Source of the DNA: an uncultured Allomuricauda sp.
Lineage (GTDB): Bacteria > Bacteroidota > Bacteroidia > Flavobacteriales > Flavobacteriaceae
NCBI RefSeq assembly: GCF_937884665.1
Contig: NZ_CAKZYF010000055.1
Span: forward strand, 1-64,000
DNA: 64,000 nucleotides
Reading direction: 5' to 3'
A model generated the notes under the pieces. That model ran no database searches. It saw only the letters and a program-made list of their open reading frames with translations, and had not been told where the DNA came from. Both the position numbers and the translations under genes were made by a program. Positions 41,008 to 50,333 of the stretch are shown one piece after another (positions within the stretch are counted from its first letter, which is position 1; every line of letters starts with the position of its first letter).

Positions 41008-41106
41008 TTAGAAGGAATCGAAATGAAAATCCAATGGTGGGGAGTAACTTTGTTTACAGATAAATGGACCCCAGGGAGGGTTGAATTGAGCGTAGTTTTT
41101 TTTCAT
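41008..41106 (-). other. 32-codon upstream ORF (leader-like)
   Basis: MKKNYAQFNPPWGPFICKQSYSPPLDFHFDSF*; first 6 codons identical to the giant gene. Confidence 0.5.
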
Positions 41107-41118
41107 TTTCGTGAGGTT
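41089..41118 (-). repeat. 30-bp perfect direct repeat, copy 2
   Basis: agcgtagttttttttcattttcgtgaggtt, 156 bp from copy 1. Confidence 0.95.
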
Positions 41119-41129
41119 TGTATTAAAAT

Positions 41130-41137
41130 CAAACATA
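41130..41137 (-). promoter_or_regulatory. putative -7 promoter element for the leader ORF and giant gene
   Basis: minus strand TATGTTTG matches TAnnTTTG, 24 bp upstream of the leader ATG. Confidence 0.4.
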
Positions 41138-41456
41138 TTCCTTAATGAAGAATCTGAATTCCAGTAAGCAATTATTTGCTTAATTATTAAGTATTGTTTG
41201 ACAAGTATTGTCCTACAATATAAAATAAATTGTTAAAAAAATAAAGAACATGTTCTTATTATCGTTCAACGGTATCTACAAATTTGGAGGCTGCCTGATG
41301 GGGTAACTTGCTGAAATCAAACCACTACCTTGAAAGTAATTTTAATTTTTCCAGCCTGCGGTAGGAATATGCCACATAACCCAAAGAAGCAGTATCTTAA
41401 ATTATATTTTGAACCACAAACTCCAATAGTTATGTATACTTGTTAAAATTTTAGGG

Positions 41457-42182
41457 ATGCGTACATTGGTAATTGGGGATATTCACTCTGGACAAAGAGC
41501 GCTGGAACAACTTCTTGATAGAATCCAGATAACTTCACAAGATCATCTTGTTTTTTTAGGAGACTATGTGGATGCTTGGAGCACAGCGGTGGAAACCATT
41601 GATTTTTTGATCCAACTGAAGGACCAATTCAACTGCACGTTTATTCGGGGAAACCATGATGAGCTATGCCGGTCATGGTTGATGGACGGGAAAGAAAACC
41701 CGCAGTGGTTGGCCCATGGAGGTGCTGCAACCCGTGAATCTTATCTAAAAGCACCAAGACGTATTTGGGAAAGCCATCTCGAGTTTTATGCAGACCTACA
41801 GAACTATTTTTTGGATGAAAATAATCGACTTTATCTACATGCGGGCTTCACCAACTTAAAAGGGGTGGATTTTGAATATTTTGACGAACTTTTTTATTGG
41901 GACAGAACTCTTTGGGAGTTGGCCAGAGCAATTAATCCAAATTTAGAAGCCACCCATAAAGATTTTCCTAAAAGACTTACCCATTACAAGGAGATTTTTA
42001 TTGGGCATACTCCAATTTCAAAAACGAGTGTGGTCCCACCACAAAATGGGGCCAATGTATGGAATATTGATACTGGGGCAGCATTTAAAGGTTGCCTTAC
42101 GGCACTTGATGTTGGAACCAAGGTCTTTTGGCAAAGTGACCCGGTCCACAAACTATATCCGGGTGAAAAAGGTAGAAATTAG
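41457..42182 (+). CDS. serine/threonine-type calcineurin-like metallophosphatase
   Basis: GDIHSGQRALEQLL, FLGDYVDAW, FIRGNHDE, GHTPI. Confidence 0.93.
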   Translation: MRTLVIGDIHSGQRALEQLLDRIQITSQDHLVFLGDYVDAWSTAVETIDFLIQLKDQFNCTFIRGNHDELCRSWLMDGKENPQWLAHGGAATRESYLKAPRRIWESHLEFYADLQNYFLDENNRLYLHAGFTNLKGVDFEYFDELFYWDRTLWELARAINPNLEATHKDFPKRLTHYKEIFIGHTPISKTSVVPPQNGANVWNIDTGAAFKGCLTALDVGTKVFWQSDPVHKLYPGEKGRN

Positions 42183-42739
42183 AGTTTCCCTCCTTTATGT
42201 TCGTCCTGCCATTGGTTTAGCTCACTCCATTTACCTTCATACGCCATTTTAGCCTGTAAGGGCCATGAAGCTGGGTCATGGATGCGGTACCGCTCACCAC
42301 CAGAGTTAAGGACTTCTTGGCATTTTTCAACTGATGTTTCTGAAAGCGCTTTCCATGTTTTGATTTCAAAGTTGTGGAACAAGCCCTCAATTTTAGGTCC
42401 GATCCCTTCGACAATTTTTAGGTCATCTTGTTTTACGGTCTTACCAAAAGCTGCTTTTGCAGCTTTGGCATCAAACGGAATAACCACTGGAACCGTTCCC
42501 GGAGCCAATGCGCTTGCCTCTGAGGCTGGTTTCGCTTTCTGGGAAGCGCTCAGTTTCTGATGGCAAGCTTCCAGATCAGCGGTAAGTTTTGAATTCTTTT
42601 TTTCAAGCGTTTCAATATCCTCAGTACGGTCAATGACTGTGGAGGTATCGCTACCTTTTCCTATAAGATAGCCCAAAATTCCTGAAATAATTCCGACGAG
42701 GGCGGGAATTATCCAACACCAAATATTTAAACTGTCCAT
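42179..42739 (-). CDS. membrane-anchored helix-hairpin-helix protein
   Basis: N-terminal TM, coiled region, DDLKIVEGIGPKIEGLFHNFEIKTWKALSETS. Confidence 0.8.
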   Translation of the reverse strand: MDSLNIWCWIIPALVGIISGILGYLIGKGSDTSTVIDRTEDIETLEKKNSKLTADLEACHQKLSASQKAKPASEASALAPGTVPVVIPFDAKAAKAAFGKTVKQDDLKIVEGIGPKIEGLFHNFEIKTWKALSETSVEKCQEVLNSGGERYRIHDPASWPLQAKMAYEGKWSELNQWQDEHKGGKL

Positions 42740-42762
42740 CTATGTGATTTTATGTTAAGCGA

Positions 42763-43686
42763 TTAATTTAAAGTGACTACGGTTCTTCTGTTCTTTGCTC
42801 TACCTTCTTCGGTATCATTGGCCGCAATGGGCTTGTCGGGACCCATCGAGGAAGTATTTATTTTACTTGCTGATATGCCATTGTTTACCAAATAGGCCTT
42901 GGCGAATTCGGCACGCTCCAGTCCCAAACCAATGTTGGTCTCCCTATTTCCCGTATTGTCGGTATGTCCAACAACTTTACACTGGGCATCGGGGACTTTG
43001 TCCAAATACATCGAGATTGCAGCTATTTTCTGCCTTTGCGAAGTATTCAAATTAATTGACGCTTCGCCAGTACTAAAATAAAGTACAAGCGGATCGGAAG
43101 TAATCGTCTTATAAAGTGTAATAAGTTCTTCTTTTTCATTTTCCGATTTTTCCACAATGGAGAAGACAACAGGACCTTGGTAAACATCTCCGTTTGGGAC
43201 CATATTGTTCTTTAGTTCCCCGAGCGTATTTATTTGAGAAGAAGAAATTTGATTTAAGACCAAATGATTTTTGACAGAATTGGCCCTGGCGATGCCCAAG
43301 TTGGGAAATGCCGTGGTGTTTGTTTCGTCAGCGGTATAATAGCCCGTTATCTCAACCAGATTGTTGGGATTTTCAGCTAAAAATTCCTGTAATCTTGCTG
43401 TTCCTTCTTTAACTCCGACGGAGATGGGCATAAGCAAACTTGGGGATGCAGTTTTGAAATTGAAGTTTTCTTCAACACGGTACTCCAAGTTTTCCGCCTC
43501 CAACTTAAAGGGGTACGAAGTTCCTTGTTTTTCTAATTTTGAAGGTTGGGATTTTGTGGTTTTTGCCGTGGGCACCTCGTTTACTCCAGAGGTCATACAG
43601 CCACTACATAAATTTAGATAAAGTAGGGTGCCAAGAATAATGGTGGCAAGTATACCCAACACATAGGCGGTGCTTCTTGTCATCAT
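42763..43686 (-). CDS. OmpA-family protein
   Basis: VVGHTDNTGNRETNIGLGLERAEFAKAYLVNNGI...AKNRRTVV. Confidence 0.9.
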   Translation of the reverse strand: MMTRSTAYVLGILATIILGTLLYLNLCSGCMTSGVNEVPTAKTTKSQPSKLEKQGTSYPFKLEAENLEYRVEENFNFKTASPSLLMPISVGVKEGTARLQEFLAENPNNLVEITGYYTADETNTTAFPNLGIARANSVKNHLVLNQISSSQINTLGELKNNMVPNGDVYQGPVVFSIVEKSENEKEELITLYKTITSDPLVLYFSTGEASINLNTSQRQKIAAISMYLDKVPDAQCKVVGHTDNTGNRETNIGLGLERAEFAKAYLVNNGISASKINTSSMGPDKPIAANDTEEGRAKNRRTVVTLN

Positions 43687-43815
43687 AAGAGGGTTAGTGT
43701 TCTGACTTCTAAAATATTAAAAAATGTGCAAAACTTTGGTTGAAGCTTATGAAAAATGTAATCTGTAAGGATGAAGCAATCCCTTATGTCCCTAAAAACT
43801 GAAAAAATACCAATC

Positions 43816-43850
43816 ATACAGTTTTCGATACCACTGATACGAAACTGTAT
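43816..43850. repeat. intergenic inverted repeat
   Basis: ATACAGTTTtCG-ATACCACTGATA-CGAAACTGTAT, one bulge. Confidence 0.7.
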
Positions 43851-44017
43851 TCAGGTTTTGGGAATTAATGGGAATTTTAAACAAATATTAGGTAAGGGAC
43901 CCTATTTCTCCCGACAAAGTTCCGGCATTGAAATGGGGTTTTAATTTAAGTTTGAGTTAGTTAAGTTGGTTTTAAGGCCGTCAATTTTAGGTTCATCCGG
44001 GATTGGCGGTTTTGATT

Positions 44018-45571
44018 TTACAGGTCAAACTTGATTCCTTGTGCTAAAGGGAGTTTCGTGGTATAATTGATGGTATTGGTTTGACGTCTCATATAAACTT
44101 TCCAAGCGTCTGAACCGCTTTCCCTTCCGCCTCCTGTCTCTTTCTCTCCTCCGAAAGCTCCACCAATTTCAGCACCAGAGGTCCCGATGTTCACATTCGC
44201 GATACCGCAATCACTTCCGGCAACGGAAAGAAATGCTTCAGCTTCTCTCAAATTGTTTGTCATTATAGCGGAGGACAGTCCTTGCGCCACTCCATTTTGG
44301 ATGGAGATGGCATTTTCGACTTCGCCAGAATATTTCAAGAGATATAGAATGGGGGCAAACGTTTCCTCTTGAACAATGGCGAAAGAATTTTCAGCTTCTG
44401 CTATGGCCGGTTTTACGTAGCAGCCGCTTTCAAAACCATCCCCGGAGAGCACTCCACCTTCTACCATGACTTTGCCTCCCTGCATCTTGACTTTTTCCAA
44501 GGCGGAGCTGTACTTAGTTACCGCATCTTTATCGATCAGGGGACCCACATGATTGGTCTCGTCCAAAGGATTTCCAATTTTTAACTGCTCATAGGCAGCA
44601 ATAAGAGCTTGCTTTACTTGGTCATATATATTTTCATGTACGATCAACCTCCGTGTTGAGGTACATCGTTGTCCTGCTGTACCAACAGCTCCGAATACAG
44701 CTCCGATAACCGTCATTTTAATGTCGGCATCCGGAGTGACGATTATTGCATTGTTCCCACCAAGTTCTAATAGGGATTTTCCCAAGCGTGCGGCGAGGTT
44801 TAGGGCCACTATTTTGCCCATTCGCGTGGAACCTGTCGCAGATACCAACGGAATACGGGTATCATGGGTCATAAATTCTCCCACTTTATAGTTCCCGTTG
44901 ATGAGGCACGAAATTCCTTCAGGAAGCGTATTCTCCTTTAATACCTGGGCGATTATATTTTGGCTGGCTATTCCACAGAGCGGGGGTTTTTCAGAGGGTT
45001 TCCAAACACAAACATCTCCGCAGACCCAAGCCAATGCCGTATTCCAAGACCAAACCGCAACGGGAAAATTAAACGCTGAAATGACACCTACGATTCCTAG
45101 CGGATGGTACTGTTCATACATACGATGACCCGGTCTTTCCGAGTGCATGGTGAGACCGTGGAGTTGTCTGGAAAGTCCGACCGCAAAATCGCAGATATCA
45201 ATCATTTCCTGTACTTCCCCCAGACCTTCTTGATACGACTTTCCCATTTCGTAGGATACCAGTTTTCCGAGAGGTTCTTTAAGTTCACGAAGTTTTTCCC
45301 CAAACTGTCGGACAATCTCGCCACGTTGGGGTGCCGGCACTTTTCTCCAAAACTCAAATGCATCCATAGCCACCTGCATTACCTGTTCGTATTCTTCTCG
45401 GGTAGTTGTGGTCACTTTTCCGATACTTAGGCCGTCGACCGGGGAAAAAGACTTGATAAAATCCCCTGAACCGAAAGAATCCGAGCCTGTTGAGGTACCT
45501 TGATTTACCTCCTTGATTCCCAATTTTTCCAGGGCTTCACCTAAGCCAAAAGAAAGCGCAACAGTTGTCAT
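44018..45571 (-). CDS. ALDH7-type aldehyde dehydrogenase (AmaB/piperideine-6-carboxylate dehydrogenase-like)
   Basis: FNFPVAVWSWN, LELGGNNAIIV, GTAGQRCTSTRRL. Confidence 0.9.
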   Translation of the reverse strand: MTTVALSFGLGEALEKLGIKEVNQGTSTGSDSFGSGDFIKSFSPVDGLSIGKVTTTTREEYEQVMQVAMDAFEFWRKVPAPQRGEIVRQFGEKLRELKEPLGKLVSYEMGKSYQEGLGEVQEMIDICDFAVGLSRQLHGLTMHSERPGHRMYEQYHPLGIVGVISAFNFPVAVWSWNTALAWVCGDVCVWKPSEKPPLCGIASQNIIAQVLKENTLPEGISCLINGNYKVGEFMTHDTRIPLVSATGSTRMGKIVALNLAARLGKSLLELGGNNAIIVTPDADIKMTVIGAVFGAVGTAGQRCTSTRRLIVHENIYDQVKQALIAAYEQLKIGNPLDETNHVGPLIDKDAVTKYSSALEKVKMQGGKVMVEGGVLSGDGFESGCYVKPAIAEAENSFAIVQEETFAPILYLLKYSGEVENAISIQNGVAQGLSSAIMTNNLREAEAFLSVAGSDCGIANVNIGTSGAEIGGAFGGEKETGGGRESGSDAWKVYMRRQTNTINYTTKLPLAQGIKFDL

Positions 45572-45645
45572 ATTTATAACTTTTTGAAGATGTATCGTTA
45601 GATTTTTACAAAGCTACAAAGAAAGGATATTTTCTATAATGGAAA

Positions 45646-46026
45646 TTACTGGTAATAGGAGACTGTTAAAAATACAATGCCCAATAGGGCTGGAGTACCT
45701 TGGACGATAAATATCCTTTTTGAAACCGATAGGCCGCCGTAGATTCCTGCTATAAGGACACAAGCAAGAAAAAAGAGCGCAATATTGAACTGCCAAATTC
45801 GGTTTTCAATAAAAAGTGACCAAATCAAACCTGCGGCCAAAAATCCATTATAGAGCCCTTGGTTCGCGGCCAGCGTCTTGGTAGGTTCAAATAAGTCCTT
45901 TGGGAAACTGCGAAACACTTTTTTCCCCACCGTGGTCCAAACGAACATCTCCAGCCATAGAAAGTAGAGGTGCAATACCGCCACCAAACCGATAAAGATT
46001 TTTGAAAGTAAAAACATAAGATTCAA
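45646..46026 (-). CDS. DUF1304 family membrane protein
   Basis: 126 aa, LHLYFLWLEMFVWTTVGKKVF...NQGLYNGFLAAGLIW. Confidence 0.85.
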   Translation of the reverse strand: MNLMFLLSKIFIGLVAVLHLYFLWLEMFVWTTVGKKVFRSFPKDLFEPTKTLAANQGLYNGFLAAGLIWSLFIENRIWQFNIALFFLACVLIAGIYGGLSVSKRIFIVQGTPALLGIVFLTVSYYQ

Positions 46027-46562
46027 TCATCAGCGATAAAGCGTTCATCAACAGGCATGACCGTGCCACATTTCTCGCATGTTCTAAGCTCTTCTGAGCC
46101 ATAAAAGTGTTTGAAATGCCCCAAAAAGTCCTTTTCAATGTCGTGTAGCGTGAAATACGCTTCGTAAAGCTTGTGGTTACAATTATCGCAGAACCACAGA
46201 AGACCGTCGTCCACGTTCATTTGGCTCCGTTTTCTTTCCACTACTAAACCAATGGAGTCTTTGTGCCGCACAGGTGAATGCGGTATTTTGGCAGGATGAA
46301 GATACATGTCACCTGGCCCCAGTTTCATGGTTTTCTTCTGTCCTTCCTCCTGAATATGAACTTCTATATTGCCCTCTAGTTGATAAAAAAGTTCTTCTGT
46401 TTCGTTATAATGGTAATCTTTTCTTGCATTGGGTCCCGCCACTATCATTACAATGTAGTCTCCCGCTTCTTTATACAGATTTTTGTTTCCTACTGGGGGC
46501 TTGAGTATTTCCCTATTCGCTTCAACCCACTTGGTAAGATTAAAAGGTTCCCGAATTGCCAT
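46023..46562 (-). CDS. 3-hydroxyanthranilate 3,4-dioxygenase
   Basis: KDYHYNETEELFYQLEG cupin, C-terminal rubredoxin-like CDNC...CEKC; start MAIREPFNLTKW. Confidence 0.9.
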   Translation of the reverse strand: MAIREPFNLTKWVEANREILKPPVGNKNLYKEAGDYIVMIVAGPNARKDYHYNETEELFYQLEGNIEVHIQEEGQKKTMKLGPGDMYLHPAKIPHSPVRHKDSIGLVVERKRSQMNVDDGLLWFCDNCNHKLYEAYFTLHDIEKDFLGHFKHFYGSEELRTCEKCGTVMPVDERFIADD

Positions 46563-46650
46563 AGTCCAAATTTTTAGGAAAGTTATAAAAAAGACCTTTA
46601 GCAAACAGGTACTCTTTTGAAACACTTTACAAAGTGCATGGACCAAGCTG

Positions 46651-47163
46651 TTATTCTACCAAAAGGAAGATCTGTGTAAAATAAGGTCTCCCTTCCTTAT
46701 CCAAAACCACACTAAGGGCGGAATGGGTGTAGTTTTCCTCTAAAGTTGTTTTGTGTGATTCGCTCTGCATCCATCCATCCAATGCCTGTTGTGCGGAACT
46801 ATAGTGCCTTGCAATGTTTTCACCTATTTTACTGGCATCGGTCCTTGCAACGATAGCGGCCGCTCGGGAGTCAAAATGGTCATGACTGAGCTTGTTCTGG
46901 GCAATCATGTAGGTGTTGTGGTCTTCGGCAAAGGGATACGTTTCCGAACTGGGGAGAAGTACGTTGGTGCCAATGGACGCTCTATGCGCATTGATAAGTT
47001 CAAGTAGCTCATGCTCCATTTCCTTTGCGGATATCTGTACCTTACCATTTGCGTTGAGGTTCTCATTGATGATTTCCTGTTCTGGAGTGGCATCGGCTTT
47101 GCTACAAGTAATGAGTACAATAGCCAAAGATGCCGTAAAATAGGCAGCGCTCCACTTTTTCAT
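46651..47163 (-). CDS. CAP (SCP-like) domain secreted protein
   Basis: ELLELINAHRASIGTNVLLPSS, KIGENIARHYSSAQQALDGWMQSESHKTTLEENYTH. Confidence 0.9.
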   Translation of the reverse strand: MKKWSAAYFTASLAIVLITCSKADATPEQEIINENLNANGKVQISAKEMEHELLELINAHRASIGTNVLLPSSETYPFAEDHNTYMIAQNKLSHDHFDSRAAAIVARTDASKIGENIARHYSSAQQALDGWMQSESHKTTLEENYTHSALSVVLDKEGRPYFTQIFLLVE

Positions 47164-47353
47164 TTTCGGGGGTGTTCGTTAGTTTTCTCTTGTGCTCCTG
47201 CGCTAATCTAAAAGTGGAGCGTTCCCATCCCATAAAAAATCCATAACGGGCCTATTATATCCGATAATTTACAGCTAAGGAGAAGATTTTATACGATTAT
47301 TTGTTCCGTTGATGTAGCGTTAATCGATAAAATGCGCACGTAATGGAGAAAAA

Positions 47354-47863
47354 CTAAATTTCGAGCTCTTTGGAGGCTTCCTTTTCTTCGAGCACTAAAC
47401 TAAAAACCAAGGCCCCATTTTCTTTGACAGGTTCATAAAAAATGGAGGATTTTTTGGTTTCTTCATCCACAAAATTGAAGGAAGACGTCAACCGTTCAAA
47501 GAAAATGAGCAAAGCGCCCAGAATAATGGCAGTTTTCAATGCACCAAAAATACCTCCCGCAATCTTGTTCAGCAGCCCCAACATGGCAAAATCAGCGATT
47601 TTTGTCAAAAACCTCCCAGCAAAATGGATAGCCACAACGATTAGAAAAAAAGTGATCAAAAAGGCCGCGACCTTTACATAGGTTTCGGACCAATTTACCT
47701 TTTCGTTCAGATAGTCCCCGGCCAAATAAGAAAAGTGAATAGCCCCATAGATTCCAGCAATTAGTGCTATCAACGAAGCGATTTCTACAAAAAGTCCGTT
47801 TTTCAGACCTTTGTACAGACCCCATACCAAAAGAATACCAATAACTATATCCAAGAAGCTCAT
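47354..47863 (-). CDS. CvpA family protein
   Basis: FLDIVIGILLVWGLYKGLKNGLFVEIASLIALIAGIYGA. Confidence 0.88.
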   Translation of the reverse strand: MSFLDIVIGILLVWGLYKGLKNGLFVEIASLIALIAGIYGAIHFSYLAGDYLNEKVNWSETYVKVAAFLITFFLIVVAIHFAGRFLTKIADFAMLGLLNKIAGGIFGALKTAIILGALLIFFERLTSSFNFVDEETKKSSIFYEPVKENGALVFSLVLEEKEASKELEI

Positions 47864-47923
47864 CCGAGGGTTTTCGACAAATATAGAACTTTGGTTTGTA
47901 CCTTTACCGGACCAATTTGCAGT

Positions 47924-48280
47924 ATGGCCAGGGACGAAAAATTAAAAGAACGCTGGGATATTTTAGTCGAAAAATTATCCGCCAAGTTTTCGGATGGAGA
48001 CCCATTGGATTTGGATGGAATCATTTATTTGGTGGGAATACAGGAGCTTGGTAGTTTTCATCGGAGTTTTAAAAAAGATGAAAAAGTAAATCTGATGCAC
48101 ATTGGAATTTGTAGACTTTTGGAGCCCTACGGCTATTACGATTTTGATTTTTTTGATGAGGATGGATGGCCCCATTACAAAATTAAGGCTGAACTTCCCC
48201 CTTTAAAAGCCGGTGAGCAAGCTATTTTGATGAAGGAAGCTTTGGTGAATTACTTTCTTGAAAAAAGGTATATCGACTGA
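47924..48280 (+). CDS. conserved hypothetical protein
   Basis: MARDEKLKERWDILVEKLSAKF...; coupled to the next gene. Confidence 0.75.
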   Translation: MARDEKLKERWDILVEKLSAKFSDGDPLDLDGIIYLVGIQELGSFHRSFKKDEKVNLMHIGICRLLEPYGYYDFDFFDEDGWPHYKIKAELPPLKAGEQAILMKEALVNYFLEKRYID

Positions 48281-48594
48281 TGGAACTGAAACAACCTTAT
48301 TACGCTGTAATTTTTACCAATACCCGAACCGAAGGGGATGATGGATACGCCGAGATGGCCGAAGAAATGGAAAGATTGGCCAGGGAGCAACCTGGATTTC
48401 TGGGTTTTGAAAGTGCGCGATCTTCTTTGGGGATTTCCGTGAGCTACTGGAAAAACTTGGAATCCATTTCCCGATGGAGATCGAACATCGATCACAAGGT
48501 TGCTCAAGGAAAAGGGAAAACAACATGGTATTCTTGGTATAAAGTCAGGGTATGTACCGTTGATAGAGAATACGAGTTCACACGTCAGAGTTAA
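48280..48594 (+). CDS. antibiotic biosynthesis monooxygenase (ABM) family protein
   Basis: YYAVIFTNTRTEGDDGYAEMAEEMERLAREQPGFLGFESAR. Confidence 0.85.
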   Translation: MELKQPYYAVIFTNTRTEGDDGYAEMAEEMERLAREQPGFLGFESARSSLGISVSYWKNLESISRWRSNIDHKVAQGKGKTTWYSWYKVRVCTVDREYEFTRQS

Positions 48595-48617
48595 TGTTAT
48601 CTTAGATCAGCAAGTAG

Positions 48618-48631
48618 TGTAAACGTTTACA
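48618..48631. promoter_or_regulatory. perfect palindromic operator (LacI-family-like) upstream of glpD
   Basis: TGTAAACGTTTACA, 14-bp perfect palindrome. Confidence 0.7.
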
Positions 48632-48638
48632 TTTTATG

Positions 48639-48646
48639 TATTTTTG
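48639..48646 (+). promoter_or_regulatory. putative glpD -7 promoter element
   Basis: TATTTTTG matches TAnnTTTG, 20 bp before the ATG. Confidence 0.55.
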
Positions 48647-48665
48647 AAGTTCCATTTAATTAGTT

Positions 48666-50333
48666 ATGAAAGAGAGTATCAGATTTTCCAATTTGGAAAG
48701 GGGCCAAAAGATTCAGGATTTACAGAATGAAATCTTTGATTTGGTGGTCATTGGTGGAGGGATTACAGGGGGAGGAATTGCCCTGGACGCGGCATCTCGC
48801 GGGATGAAAGTAGCTTTGTTGGAAAAAGGGGATTTTGCTTCGGGCACCAGTAGCAAGTCCACTAAACTGATACATGGGGGACTGCGCTATTTAAAACAAT
48901 TTGATTTTTGGTTGGTAAAGGAAGTGGGGTCTGAGCGTGCCATTGTGCACAAATTGGCACCACATCTGGTGCTACCGGAAAAAATGTTACTTCCCTTAAT
49001 AGAGGGGGGTTCATACGGAAAATGGCTAACCTCCATCGGACTTAAGGTCTATGATATTTTGGCCCAGGTGACGGGAGATGACAAGCGGCAAATGCTGGAA
49101 AAAAAAGAGGCCATGAAATTGGAACCCCTTTTGCCAAAAAAAATTCTGAACGGCGCCGGTTATTATGCCGAGTACCGTACAGATGATGCCCGTTTGACGA
49201 TAGAGAACATCAAGACCAGTCTTCAACATGGGGCCAAAGCCTTGAACTATGCCAAGGTAGTTGACTTCTTGTACAACGATAACATCATTTCAGGAGTTAA
49301 GGTGAAAGACGAATTGGGCAAGGAGGAATTTGAAATAAAATCGAAGTACGTCATAAGCGCTGCGGGACCCTGGGTGGATGAACTGCGGAGCACCAACAAC
49401 TCCAAAAAAGGAAAGCGTCTCCACCTGACCAAAGGAGTCCATTTAGTATTCCCAAAAGATAAATTGCCCGTAAAACAGTCCGTCTATTTTGATATTCCTG
49501 ATGGACGCATGATGTTTGCCATTCCTCGGGGCAAGGTCACCTATGTGGGCACTACAGATACCAACTTCAATTTGGACAAAGATGAGGTCCGCACGGATGT
49601 AGCCGATGCAATCTACCTCATATCCGCTGTGAACAATATGTTCCCGGACATCAACTTGGAAATGGAGGATATTGTTTCGTCTTGGGCCGGGTTGAGACCC
49701 TTGATTCACGAAGAAGGAAAATCTGCTTCGGAATTATCCAGAAAAGATGAAATTTTTACTTCGGATACGGGTCTTGTCAGTATTGCCGGGGGAAAACTAA
49801 CAGGATATCGTAAAATGGCAGAACGTGTTGTAAATCGCATCGCCAAAAAAATGGAAGAAGAGTATGAAGTTACTTTTGAACCTTGTTCCACCGATAAAAT
49901 TCCACTTTGTGGCAACGACTTTAAAAAATACAAGCACGTTCAAAAATATATTGATGAGGTTTACGGTCGCATCAAGAAGGATGGTTTCTCTAAATACGAT
50001 GCATGGTATCTGGTCACCACTTATGGCAAACAGGCAGAAACGATTTTGGAAAATTATGCTTCTTTGGCAAACAAAGATGCATACACCAAAATGATTTGTG
50101 CGGAAGCCCAGTTTTCTATCGCTTTTGAAATGACTTCGAACCCTTTGGATTTCTTTATTAGGCGCACCGGTAGACTTTATTTTGATATTGATAGTGTCCG
50201 CGATTACTTAGAACCCGTTACAGAAGAATTCAAAAAGGCATACTGTTATGATGATGCCCAGATACTGGAATTCAATGAAATGATTCAAGAAGAATTGGAA
50301 TCCCATTCCAATTTTTCCCTGGAACGTATCTAA
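48666..50333 (+). CDS. glpD: glycerol-3-phosphate dehydrogenase/oxidase
   Basis: DLVVIGGGITGGGIALDAASRGMKVALLEKGDFASGTSSKSTKLIHGGLRYL. Confidence 0.95.
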   Translation: MKESIRFSNLERGQKIQDLQNEIFDLVVIGGGITGGGIALDAASRGMKVALLEKGDFASGTSSKSTKLIHGGLRYLKQFDFWLVKEVGSERAIVHKLAPHLVLPEKMLLPLIEGGSYGKWLTSIGLKVYDILAQVTGDDKRQMLEKKEAMKLEPLLPKKILNGAGYYAEYRTDDARLTIENIKTSLQHGAKALNYAKVVDFLYNDNIISGVKVKDELGKEEFEIKSKYVISAAGPWVDELRSTNNSKKGKRLHLTKGVHLVFPKDKLPVKQSVYFDIPDGRMMFAIPRGKVTYVGTTDTNFNLDKDEVRTDVADAIYLISAVNNMFPDINLEMEDIVSSWAGLRPLIHEEGKSASELSRKDEIFTSDTGLVSIAGGKLTGYRKMAERVVNRIAKKMEEEYEVTFEPCSTDKIPLCGNDFKKYKHVQKYIDEVYGRIKKDGFSKYDAWYLVTTYGKQAETILENYASLANKDAYTKMICAEAQFSIAFEMTSNPLDFFIRRTGRLYFDIDSVRDYLEPVTEEFKKAYCYDDAQILEFNEMIQEELESHSNFSLERI

